Source: Eleginops maclovinus
Lineage: Eukaryota; Chordata; Actinopteri; Perciformes; Eleginopidae
Direction: 5' to 3'
DNA: 64,000 nt
Assembly (NCBI RefSeq): GCF_036324505.1
Contig: NC_086351.1
Span: forward strand, 5,450,001-5,514,000
A program made the position numbers and the translations under genes. Below, piece after piece: positions 36,050 to 47,900 of the stretch (its first letter is position 1; each line of letters starts with the position of its first letter). Below the pieces are notes generated by a model. That model was given only the letters and a program-made list of their open reading frames with translations, was not told where the DNA came from and ran no database searches.

Positions 36050-38439
36050 CATATCCCTTCACTGCACAAGATAAATATTTCAAAATGCGTAATGAAGTTG
36101 TACCTCCCTGTCAATATATGGGTGTGCATGGCCCGTACTATTCCTGATTTCCCTTGGAGTAATACTCCTTAAATGCTTCAGGGGGCCAAATAGTTCCTGG
36201 AGGACTAATAGAACATTTCACGTTATAGGAAATCTGGTGTCTGAAAGTGCTGTTCCTTTTTTGACGATAGTATGTGTGAGTTTCACCCTCTGCAGTCTCA
36301 CTGTGCTTAGTTTAGTAGTATATGCAACAAATTTAGAGCCAACAAGTCATTTCAATAACTCACAACTTAGTGAGAGTCTTATAAGGATTCGAAAAGTACC
36401 GTGGAGAAACGTGACAAGTGACAGTTATTGAAAGGACTTATTACAGTACAACTTCTTAGTGATTATTAGTGCAATGTTTCCTTAAGCATAACAAATGCCC
36501 AGTACCCCATGGCTAATGGAAGGGGACTCATTATTTGCCACGCTTCCACTATCTGTTTAAAAACATAAATTATATATTTAAAGAATTCGGAGGAAAACAC
36601 ATTGGTAATTGGGGGGAACATCAGTACTTTTACATTTCCAGCCCTAACTGAGTGTCAGAATTCAATCAACCTCCCCATTCTTCCCTCAATCATTCTGTTA
36701 AAGGACTTTAAACCAGATAATTGAAGCCTCATCAGGCATAATGTGCTTTTTTTAGGCTATTGTCATCTCATCAGTAAAGTGCTGCAACCATTTATATGAA
36801 GGTTAGCGTGTCACTCGTGCGCTGTGCAACAATATTCATCCCTTAATGGGGGCAGCGAATATGACTTTCTGTTCTCATATTGTGTTTGTGTGATAGTTTT
36901 GCATGTGAGTTATTATGGCTTCTGATTGCTGTTGTTGTACAGCTGGTTTAATACCGTGATTTCCTACTGCGTAACAATGAGAGTGATAAAATCCAAGAGC
37001 AGTCCTAGTCTCAGAAAACCCGGATTTCTTTGCCACATTTTGTTCAGTGTTATACAACATTGGATCATTCATGTATTCTCTGCTTCCTGAATACTGCTTC
37101 TTTGCTCATTGCATTCATTTTACAGGCTGGCTCCCCCTTCAGCAGGAGCAGTGTTTGTTTTATATGAACTCACCGATGACCCTGCTGACCACAAATCATG
37201 TTGAAAGAGGAGTGAGAGTAGAATAAACCTCCATCAGGGGGCCTTTTAAGATCCGTCAAAGCCTTTGCTAATAGGGGTTATCCATCCAGGGCTTTCAAAA
37301 TGTCACATCTGAGCCTCGGCCATTTGCATAACCTCTAAAAGCAGCCCGTAGAGTGTGCGGCGCATTGATTTAGCCAGAGGTTTGGGAGATGCTTCCCCTT
37401 GTTGACACAGTCGTCTAAGTGAGTGTGACTTTGGCACTCCTTAATCCACTAAACTGTGTGGCGAGTATGTACTCTGCTGCAGTTTTACAACCCCATCATT
37501 CCCACACACTCAGCCCTCCTAATCTGCTGACTACTCCTGGGTAAATATCATTATTTGGTCTCTGATAAATCATGAATATGTCTCGTAATAGCCCGCTGAA
37601 ATGAGTTTATGGTCTGAACTATGAAGAGCTCTGTGTGACTTTGAGAGCCTAACTCAGCAACTTTCAAGTCCATTAATGGATGATTTCCAAAACAGCAGCT
37701 GTAAGTGCCTTAAACATTACAAGTGTTTAAAAATGTTATGTTACACCAAAGGAGAGAGACTCAAAATGAAAGTGCATTGAAGAGGATTGAGCCACTTCCC
37801 ACTAATTAACCTCTGTACAAAGAGGGAACATAATGCTATATCACATGAAACCATTTTTGTATCACTTGATGGATATATATCGAGGTAATGTTTTTTCTTT
37901 GAGGTTAACAGATGATTGGTTCATTTATCAGCTGTTCAACTTGTGTTCAATCATATCATTTGAATGTCTGCTTTTCAATTCATGCCGCTTTTATTGTTTC
38001 TCTTTGTGCCTTACATTGGAGTCACATACGGCTTTATTTTGGGTTGCAAGCTCATATTCCTGGTCTGTAAAAAGAGACGGAATTGGATCCTCACAGAAGA
38101 GGAAACATATTTGTAGCAACTCAACCTGACCTCAGATTGCCTTTCAAGTGTTTTATTTTTCAGTACTCAATGTGGATAACACATACGCAACCAAAGAGCT
38201 GAGTGAACACGAGGGAGAGGCAGCTAGACAATATTGTTTCCTTGACAAATACACTAGCTCTCAGGAATGCGTTCTGCTTCAGCACTCTGAAATGCATCAA
38301 CAAGTCGGCCGGAATAAGAAAATCCATGTTATTGTTGTTGCACCTAAAGGTCCTGGATAATATTGGTATCTAAGCGGGGAGCAGTTCAGTTGTAGACAAG
38401 GCAACACGATTTTTAATTACAGAAAAGTGTTTACACTTG
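36050..38439. other. non-coding stretch, possible conserved element
   Basis: No gene is visible. About 37200-37460 is unique-looking, slightly GC-rich and CpG-containing, with an exact octamer ATTTGCAT at 37322-37329; a possible conserved element. Positions 36391-36417 nearly duplicate 28982-29008. The rest is ordinary AT-rich DNA. Confidence 0.5.
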
Positions 38440-38520
38440 GTGGTAAGGTTAAGATATGTTGCACAGGTGAATGGTTTGGGTTACAGTACACGTTTGGGTT
38501 TAGGCTAAGCGTAAAACACC
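38440..38520 (+). repeat. degenerate GGTTTAGG-like simple repeat
   Basis: Loosely repeated units such as GGTAAGGTTAAG, GGTTTGGGTTAC and GTTTGGGTTTAGGC occur over about 80 bp. This looks like a decayed GGTTAGG-type minisatellite, which is common in fish DNA. There is no clean telomeric TTAGGG array. Confidence 0.4.
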
Positions 38521-40365
38521 TTGTTGTGGTAAAGGATATTGTAGGAAACACATGAAAAGTATTTTCAGTTTTTTATGTCACATATTTTGAGTCACTACAC
38601 GTGGTGGCTGTGTCTATTGGGTTTGGGTGGTGACTAGAAGGTATATCTGTTTGCTCTTACCTGCTCACCTGGTGATAGATGGAGAGGGAGTGAGTATTGG
38701 GGTGGATCATTTTTGTTGACCGCGTCACGCATACATCGCTGGATTGTTTTGTTTGCTCACTTTATTCAACAAATAACAGCTTAAACGGATACCAGAGAAA
38801 GGCTGCGTTATTTGCGCCAGTCAATGTTTTTCCCCGTGTTTAGTCCCTCGCGGCACCTTTTTAATATTGGATTATTACAGCCGCAATAGATATAAAATGA
38901 TTAAAAGTACAACAAAAGATGGAGACAGCTTTTCCAATGAACTTATGGATGAACTCTTAGCTTAGTTAGCCAATTTGCTACACCTAACTGCACAAATGAA
39001 ACATCAGTCTTAAGTAGAATAAATGATCTTCTGACAATAACTAACAACAAAAACAGCCACTGGCCAGAAATGAAAAGTCCTCTGTCTATGTGATATGATG
39101 TTGTTGGATAATTGGCCTTTTTCTCTAAAATTGCATATTTGACATAGGCAATTTAAAAAAATGGAGCAAGACAATCTAACTTTTGGTAACTTCAAAAAAA
39201 TATACAAAAAGGCAGATTCAATATAAGCCCCTCTCCTTTCCTTATGAGACACAATGTGAGGGTTCTCCTCAGCCTTTGCAGTAAGATAAAAACCACCTTA
39301 GGGTAAGACTGTGACACATTGAAATGGATATGTACAACTTGAGACGTACAACAAACAGAAAGCTCTTCTGCTCAGAGGAGTCACACCAAAGAGAATCTCA
39401 TTAATGGACCTTTTTTTCATTGTTCCAGGTCTTCTTTCAACACCATCAAGACATTGTTTCTGGCGGAGACACAGCTCACCTTATGGATTGTCGACACGTC
39501 TGCTACAACTAAAAGTCATTTTTAAAGGATTGAATTTGTTCCAAATCATCACTTCATAATATCACGTTAAAATCCTTCACTCTCGGGTGCCTCAGAGCTT
39601 CAATAGAGATCAATTTGGTTAGCTCTCTGCAAACACCAGCAGTGAAGAACTTTAATCCTCTACTTTTGGCAGGCAGGTCAGTCGCCTTAAATAAATGAAG
39701 TTTGAGATATGTGCTGTTATGAAATGTGTGTTTTCCACTATGAACATCAAACACAATAGACGGTAAGATAATGGAGCGTCTAAGTGCAGCAAGCAGGAGA
39801 AATGATGGCGAGTGAACAGGATTTAATTTGTACAGTCTCAAACAGGGGGCCGTCAAAGCATAATTTATCACCACCTCCATCTCCCGAGTTATTAATCCCT
39901 TATGGCAATGTTTCCACAGATAGAGATCACAATGACACAAGATTCTGGTAAAAGGAAATTAGAAAAGACACAGTGGTGGGAAGTTTAGTAAGTAGATCCA
40001 ACCCACTGGTGCGGTGAATGAAAAACTGATAACTTCAACGCTGCTGCTCATATGATCCACCTGAAATCAAAGTAAGGGTCTCAGTTGTTATCAATCATTG
40101 CTAAAGCAAGCTGGGACACCTGGTCATTACACCTTCTGATATAGATGTGCACATTTTATATTTAGTTTTCATCATAATGGAACATTCAGAAGCTTATTTT
40201 GGTTAGAAAACAAAATAAAGCCAGAATCATGACTGAAAATGATATACTATATGTTGCCCTTTGTCTTGGAGATGTGAATAGACTGTTTGCTGACACATCT
40301 ACCACTACATAATAAAGTGTTCTATCATCATAAATCGAACATCTTTGTGTTTTGGACTCCAAAAA
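38521..40365. other. non-coding stretch
   Basis: No gene, RNA or repeat is recognised. The 128-codon minus-strand frame at 39554-39940 shows no recognisable domain and lies in ordinary sequence. Confidence 0.55.
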
Positions 40366-40711
40366 CACGCCCTATTATGCTCATTTCCAGGTTCATATTT
40401 GTATTTTGTGCCTCTACTGGGACATGTCTCCATTCTTTAATGTTCAGAAAGCTCTTTATTTTTCTCATACTGCTTGTGCTGCGGCACCTCTTTTCACCCT
40501 CTGTCTGAAACCAGAGCCCAGTCTGCACTGATTGGTTAGCTGGCTGGCTCTGTTGTAATTGGTCAACTGGTTAGAGATCCCTTAGCCAATCATGTACAAT
40601 GTGTTGGAGCGCTAGCCTTTAGGATTTTATCCTTTGCAGACCATTTACACGTGGAAAAAACAGTAACACTACAGGAAAGATAAAACCCCAAAAAGCATAA
40701 TAGGACCTCTT
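40366..40711 (+). mobile_element. MITE family 1, copy E (short form, both TIRs)
   Basis: About 346 bp. The left end is CGCCCTATTATGCTCATTT and the right end GCATAATAGGACCTCTT, a good TIR. The body has GGTTCATATTTGTATTTTG, GGGACATGTCTCC, GAAAGCTCTTTATTTTTCTC, CTGTCTGAAACCAGAGCCCA, ATTGGTTAGCTGGCTGGC and GTGTTGGAGCGCTAGCC, then GCAGACCATTTACACG near the right end. It lacks the central segment present in copy C. This is the best-preserved copy for defining the termini. Confidence 0.85.
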
Positions 40712-41131
40712 ACAGGTAAACTGTAATGGCAATTTTATCATTAATAACTTTTGAATTACTTGGGGAAAATAGAAACTATTACAAAAGTATATCTAATATA
40801 TATATATAGTATATTTTAGTATATTTTCGGGTTGTATAAAAGTTGGATGTTGATTTTTTTCTCCATTCCCATATTCTCTAAGCTTTATTGTCATCAACCG
40901 TGCAACTTAGCTGTCAAACTCTGTGAGTTATCTCAGTCTTGCAAACTACAATTAATACTTTTGACAATAACCACACCGCACAATGCAGTCCGTACAAGCT
41001 CATTCTGCAAAACAATAAACCATTAGCATGCATGATTGTGATGTATTATACGGGGAATAAAATAGCGCCGTACTTCATAAGCTTCGGGCACTGAATCGAT
41101 TCAGAGTTGCAACATCAGCTGGAGTGCATGC
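40712..41131. other. non-coding stretch, AT-rich
   Basis: No gene is visible. Includes a short TA array at about 40795-40808 and a duplicated AGTATATTTT at about 40808-40827. Confidence 0.6.
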
Positions 41132-41148
41132 GTGTTTGTGTGTGTGTC

Positions 41149-41223
<75 letters not shown>
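41132..41223. repeat. compound (GT)n-(GA)n microsatellite
   Basis: An imperfect GT array (41132-41158) runs directly into an uninterrupted GA/AG array of about 65 bp (41158-41223). The long perfect GA tract is homopurine on one strand and likely polymorphic. It produces the Leu-Ser repeats of an overlapping minus-strand frame, which is not a gene. Confidence 0.97.
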
Positions 41224-41227
<4 letters not shown>

Positions 41228-41490
41228 TTCATTGGGGAAAGGGCTGGGGGAGGTTTAGGAAGGATGATGAAAATCGATAAGGAATAATAAATGAGAAACA
41301 ACTGGGCAGATTATGGAGGTTATTAGGATGTGGAAAAAGACTTGCTTCGTCCTTTCAGTTCACACGAGTGTACAGTGGGAGACGAATACTTTATTATTAT
41401 AATAAAGCATGGAAAACACCTTTATGTGGTAATGCTGGATTGCATTTTCTGTACTGAAGCTTGTTCACTGCTTCCTTTTTGTACAATAGA
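41224..41490. other. non-coding stretch
   Basis: No feature is visible between the microsatellite and the SINE. Confidence 0.6.
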
Positions 41491-41665
41491 GGGCGGTTGT
41501 AGCCTCAAGGTTAGAGAGGCAAGATTGTGAGTGGAAGGTCACAGGATTGAACTTCTCTGAATGAAGGACGGGAGCGAATAATCTCTTGCCCGGAACTACT
41601 AATTAGGTGCCCTTGAGCAAGGTCTTCAACCCCTAACTGCTCCATTGCATATACTCAGGGGTGCA
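41491..41665 (+). mobile_element. tRNA-derived SINE
   Basis: A tRNA-like head has an A box TAGCCTCAAGG (41500-41510) and a degenerate B box GGATTGAACTT (41544-41554) at pol III spacing. A body with AGGTGCCCTTGAGCAAGGTC and TTCAACCCCTAACTGCTCC follows, a phrase I recall from fish SINEs. The tail is not clean. The head resembles the fragment at 29.93 kb (shared GTGAGTG-GAAGGTC layout). SINEs are non-coding and move using LINE enzymes. Confidence 0.75.
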
Positions 41666-44562
41666 TCGTAGGAGCATCTCCCAGGTGTAAGTGTGCTGGC
41701 GAAAAAAAAGTGCTCCGTCTTCCGGGGTTTTAAGAAAAAGCACCGTAGCTGAAAAGCAAGGAGCAATGAGTTGTTTGACCTTGCAGAATTGAAAGTTTGT
41801 CGAATACATACAGCACTGGTTAGGAGAAATCCAATCACAGGCACAAACAATGGTAGTAAATTAAAAAGGCAGGCGCTGCTTTTGCCTTTCTTTATCTTTA
41901 AGAAAACATACAGAGGCTGTCTGCAGATTAATTAAAACCTTATGGTGTATTGATTAGAATACGCCGGTGGAAGAATAATGACAAATAAATAGACAGCTCG
42001 CCCCTTTCATGGAAATTCTCACGCTTTGACAAAAACAAATCAGAGTTAGTTTACAGACCGGTGAAAACAGAGATAGCTAAAAAAGTAAAGAAAACTAATC
42101 TTCATGCAACAGCCCTAACAGGAGGGAGGATTGGGAAACACCGGTGTTTAGTGCATGTGCCTGGAATCACAATCAATGGGTTTCCACACAAATGTTGTAG
42201 CACGTATTACTCGGTTTTTAAAGTTCTATTAACCCCATCACTAGTATGAGCCACTAAGCTATATCATATTTATAGATAGCATCAACATTAAATAAGGCCT
42301 TGATAAAGTATTTTATAAATGCATTACCCACTTTTACTTTTCGTAATTGGAACAGCAGAAAGAAAAAACTGAAGCTTTCACACACACAAAAAAACCATGT
42401 CTGACAATTCAAGATAAGATATAACTTCATTTTTAGTTTGATTTCTTGCTGCTAATCGTTAAAACCGTATTGGTCTTTGGCCTCTCGGAGCAGCACAACA
42501 AGCTGAAAACAAGATTGACATGCTACCTGCCTTAAAAGTTGAAACTGCAAACATAGAACATCAATCTAAACATTGAGCATAAAGAGCAACACAGGCATTC
42601 ACTAGATGTTTTGTTATCCAGTTACTAAAGAATAAACTAGTATGGCTATTAAGCACAAGTTAGAAAAATGCTCATTATTTTATTGCAAAAATTATACAAA
42701 AAACTGTCCATTACACTTTTACCATTAACTTAGGAAAAAACACAATTGTAAAATGTTCCCCTTGGCCATGGTTTATGTGCATTGAATGACAAATTAGAAC
42801 AAGAACAGCCTGAAATATATATCTTTTGGGAGAAATGAAAGGAAAAAACGAAGACAGCCAGGATATCTTCTCTAGGTAGGTAAATACTGATAAAGGAAGT
42901 AGGGCTGCTCAGAGAAAACATAAATATTGAACTGCAAGATGCTATGAATGCTCAATAGAGTTGAGGGCCACTGAAGAGTCGGGTAAAGATTCTCTGTTCG
43001 TCACCACAAACGATGCTTTGCCCTCCACATGTAGTCACCAGTCTATCAAAATATGGATGAGTGCATCTTTAAAGTGTTTTGCCTTCATAGATCAAAAGAA
43101 TGGGAGAATGAATATCCGATGTGGAAAATAAAACAAGCGTGAATCAATACTGGACTGAAACTGGCCCTCACCCATTCCAAGGCCAGGCCGACCTCATATC
43201 ATTTAACAGGACTCTTTCAATAAAGCACAACTACAGCAGCTGTAGCAACATGCACCCGCCAATATCTCATCTTACTCAGACAACTGACTCAGTTTTTATG
43301 TTTCATTTTGCATTACCCGGACATGAGGCCATGCATTTCAAGAAACCCAGATTCTCAGGGGACTGTTGGCGGTTGTTTTACCATAAAAGAATGACCAGGT
43401 GCTTTGATGAAATTGCAGAGGCCATGCACAGCTGGCTGTAGCGGATAAGGTGGTGGGGATGTGGGGGTGAGATGGCAGGGCTGAAGGAGGGAGACTCAGA
43501 GCCGAGAGCCCACCTCAGAGAGCTCCATCTGTTCCCTCCGTCAAGTCCTGATGGGCAGGGGTTCCTGTGCCAGGATCCTGCTGGCTTCCCCTCCTACTGG
43601 CAATGCGCACACACTCACACCATACACAGTGACAGGAGCTCAAACAGACCTAAACACACACGCACACACACAATCACTCTACGGCTGTAATTGAAAAGTG
43701 CACTCAAGATGTGGCTTGTCAGAAAATGTAAGAACTCATTTTTCTACCACTCCATCATCCTCCTGTCCTTGACCTCACAACCTCAGAGCCAGAGGTATTG
43801 CACTGAGTCCGCAGGGGAGCAAATGTTCAGCCTCTCACCCCGATGAGGGAATAACCGTCTGCTTTTGATGCAGCTTTACCACGGTGCCCAATTTTAATTC
43901 ACCCGCACAAGCAAGGTGTGGACTTTACAAAGATGACACCCGAAACTCTGTCATCTCTCGTGGAGGAAAAAACGCTTCAGTCTCATCTGCAGCGGCTAAG
44001 AGGATTTGTCTCAGCGAGGTGCCTCTGCTGTAAGTTTTAAATCACTGTTGACACCAGAGTTTCTCCCTGGATTAGATCTCCAGTATCATTACGATAGCAT
44101 CTCCTGCTGAATTGATAGAAGGTGGCTTTATTATTTGACACTAAAATGTTTCCCCCCCGTACCAGACTGAAATTAATTCCAAGTTAAAAGAGACTTGTGT
44201 TGCCTGGATGTAGGACAGCCATATATTGCCTTTTGGAGTAAAGTGATAAAATGCTTCCTTTGAACTTGCACGTCAATTAGTACTTCTCTGTAGATTTGAT
44301 CTATTGTTTTGAAGAAGTGCACGCTGTGTGGGTGGACACCATTGTGTTCAGAGCTGCATGTGTGACACATAAAGATACAAGCGGAGAATTGACTGCTCGA
44401 CAGTGTCAGTTCAGCACGGTACAATTAGTTTTAGAGATACAGTATGAGGACAGTGTGAATGTAGCCTAGTGGATAGCCTACCACAGTGTGTGTCTTAAAA
44501 CTTTTATGTGTGGAGATTCAGACAATTTTGGTTGCATGCATTAATGTGTCATTTCTGCTTTT
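41666..44562. other. non-coding stretch with GC-richer block
   Basis: No gene is recognised. About 43160-43600 is GC-richer and unique-looking, and ends in a CA-rich tract at 43608-43672. The plus-strand frames here (for example 106 codons at 43121-43441) show no known domain. A possible conserved element; the remainder is AT-rich. Confidence 0.5.
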
Positions 44563-44922
44563 TAAATGGTCTGCAAAGGATAACATCTCAAAGTTTCTGT
44601 CCGACACACCACCCCTGCCTGAAATGCCTCCATTAGACTTACTTGAGGAACATATTGACATCACTAACACTAACCCTCCTGTTGGGTAGCGCTCCAACAC
44701 ATTGTACGTGATAGTTCAAAAGGGGGGGGATATCTTTGAGTGCCAATCAGAGCAGACTGGGCTCTGGTTTCAGACAGAGGATGAAAAGAGGTGCTGCAGC
44801 ACAGGCAGTATGAGAAAAATAAAAGAGTTATATTGAACATTAAAGCATGGAAACATGTCCCAGTAGAGGCACAAAATACAAGTAGGAAACCTAAACTGGA
44901 GCATAGTAGGGCCCCTTTAGAA
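44563..44922 (-). mobile_element. MITE family 1, copy F (left-truncated)
   Basis: The copy enters the family at TAAATGGTCTGCAAAGGATA, then runs through CCTGCCTGAAATGCCTCC, GCGCTCCAACACATTGTACG, CCAATCAGAGCAGACTGGG, GGTTTCAGACAGAGGATG, AACATTAAAGCATGGAAACA and CCCAGTAGAGGCAC to the terminus GCATAGTAGGGCCCCTTT. Like copy C it retains the central segment after AAATGCCTCC. The two short frames on opposite strands at its left part are artefacts. Confidence 0.82.
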
Positions 44923-47900
44923 TGACAAAATCAAGTACCTGTCAGTCAGACAAAATGTTCAGACAGAAAGATAATTGAGATATAGTAGGACGACTGTGGA
45001 TGCTCAGCAATTGTTGTTTAAAATCATCATAATTAACTTTCAATGGCCCCTGAGGGGACATGTTTGTTTTCCCTAAGTTGTGAGTGGGAAACTACATGAT
45101 GTGTAGAGGAAACTTGTGTACACTAAACAGCATGCTCATGTTGCCTTCAGGGCTCTTTTGTATCCATCTTTAAGTTGAGGCAACTGAAAACACTTACTTA
45201 AGGTCAGGGAAAGATGGATGGATACTTTGAAAATGAAAAGGTGTTTGGGTAATAGCGTGTAACTGTTGCCGCATAGTTTCTTACTCTGTGGGAGTATAGT
45301 TGATGTGAATGTCATGCAATAAAATATGGCTTGAAGTAGATTACTACTGAGAAAGAGAGATAGAGAAAGGCCCTCAGTGTAACCTCTCTTAATGGGCCCA
45401 TCTTCTGTATAACAGGATACTGGGTTAAAGGTCTAGTACAACTGTCTGAGGAAATCAGGGGCTGAAAGAATTAATAAAGGCTGAACTCCACCCCTTTAAC
45501 CATTTTGTAATTCACAGATTCAAATCTCATTTCTGGGCCGTAATAGCGGGGATATCCTGTCAAAACACGAGTGCGACAGGGAGCTGCTTTGCTCAGTTGA
45601 ACCAACTCATGCTTGATAGTGCATTATCATTAGCAGGGAGCTGCAGATTAATATTTCATTAGGACTGTGGCTTTGCAGGGGTTTTCAGACATGCCGAGTG
45701 ATATGTTATTCCCTTCTTCACACCTATTACTCTCTCACAGGCAGGGCTTGGATACAAGAGCTCTTATTATGATGGACAGAGCAGTGAAGCAAGGTGTTCA
45801 GGAATAAAAAGAGATATCCCTATTTAACGGTGAGTAAGCATGGCCGGCCAAAGCGGGGTATCATCACTTTTCATGGCATGGCTATAACCAACCATTATTG
45901 GGCTGCTGGGGGTGGTGAGGAGGGGAAACCATTTTTAACAGTAACGCTTGTCATGGACAACAGGGATGACTAACTCCCTTTAAGATTCAAATATGAAAAG
46001 GAATAAAGGAAAAAACAGCGTATGCAAAGGAAAGATATACCTGAAGTTCAGCTGGAAAAATCTGAGTAATCCAAAGGTATAGTAAGTCACTCGGATAGAT
46101 AGTAAGTGCAGGTGGCACTGACAAGATTACTTATCCAACTTTTATCAGAGAATGGGAACTGGTATTGCTCAACTTATGCAAGTTTAGTGCTGAGTTTTCT
46201 GAAAACCAGAAGCTCTTTGCTCCATGTTGTTGCTAGGGAGGGCATCTCTTTCTCTCTCTTTCTGACTCTCCCCTCACTCCCAGCACCCCTCCATATCGGT
46301 ACTACGGACAAAGCAACCCCGGTATCACGCTGGGAGACGTCGAGGACGACACGATTTCCCCCCCTCAAAATGTGACAGGTACACGGTATTGTTAACACGG
46401 CCCACCAGTGGAGGAATACCTGGATGTTGACCAGCAAGTGCTTTAATTGGGGAAAAAATGTTGGTAACCCTCAATTGCTTTTCTTCATTATCCTAAAGTT
46501 AAGGGACATTTTCTGAACAGACACTTTAACGTTTGAATTAAGAGAGACTGAAAGCATGTTAAAAATAAGGGGTTACAATGAATTACCTGGCAATCTACAG
46601 TATGTAATGCTTTTACCCCTGCACAGATATTTATCTCATATTAACATTCCTGAATCTTTGTCATGGTTAAACAAATATAACAAAATGTATGATATTTAGC
46701 TGAATTATGGTGATTTTGATTACTCCTCATACATTTATAAGTTGCTTTTTAACTTCCCTTACTGATACATAGCTTTTCAAATCCTGCCTTGGCATTTTAC
46801 CTCCATTTAAAACTCAAAACCTGCCTTGCTATAATCGCCGCCTGGTATTTCAGAGACAGTTTGACAGACGCGTAAACAGGTTACAAGAAGAAAACAGAAT
46901 AACTTTACTTGAGCTCGTGGATGCTTGTACTTTGTGATAGGCGACATCAGATATCATCTGAAAAACCCTGTTTGATAAAACTTAAGCAAATCCTTCTCTC
47001 TACCGAGTGCCAGTATTATTTTTGACATTCTCTAGGAACTGGGTGTCTTCAAAGACGGCGTGTTTAAACCTAGAAGTGTTTGAAATATCAAAGTGCTAGT
47101 ATGGCAACTTTCTAAATGTCACCGTGGGGGATCTTCCTCTCGTTTGAAGCTCATTTCATGAGGAGCAGTGACAGGTCTGAAGGTGTTTCAGCAACCCTAT
47201 CAATGCAGAGGTGCTACTCTTATGTCATTCCTGTTTGAATAATCACTTTGAGTATATGATGATGAATCATTATTTCATTCCCTAAATCTGCACATTTTTC
47301 ATCTTTTGAATGATGTAAATTCATGACTTACAGGGTAATGGCAGTTGTCACTTTCCTGGATTTCCAATGCCCCTATCAGTGGTGTCTATTACAGTCTAAA
47401 AGCATTATGCATATAAAGCTGGAGGAGTTCATTCACACCTAAAGGAAATACTGGCCTCTAATCTCATTTATCAGGCAGATTTTAATATAAAAAGAGTAAA
47501 TGAGGAATCTCTTTATTGCTACGAGTATTGCTGCATGCCCCAAGGCTGCTACTGACTGACTAATGATAGATATACAAGCTGATGGGCTGAAGCAGCAAGG
47601 GTTTTATGTAGAAATGTGAGCTCCACTTAATGACTGCATTGACCCAACAGCGAGTGTGCATACAAAAGGCAGTCCTCCCCTGAGTAATGTCTCCATTTTA
47701 TAATTTGGGGCAGAGACAACACGATTGTTACTCTATTTGATGGTTATCCCGCTCACAGAACACTTTTCATTTGTCAGTGTCTCCTCCATTCATTTCTATT
47801 CTACGCAGAGCTGATCCAATCCACCTCACAGAATGTCTAATAGGCTTTAATTAAGTTCATCAAACCTCCCTCTCCCCTCTCCTGCCATCCATTTGGGACG

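Noticed and set aside
38440..38520. Possible interstitial telomere repeat
   Set aside because: Units are irregular GGTTTAGG/GGTTTGGG variants with no TTAGGG array; listed only as a degenerate repeat.
41101..41301. Minus-strand frame of Leu-Ser repeats
   Set aside because: Direct translation of the (GA)n microsatellite.
46100..46120. Second CTCF-like core (GCAGGTGGCACT), and a third near 41484
   Set aside because: Flanking positions do not fit the motif well enough to claim.
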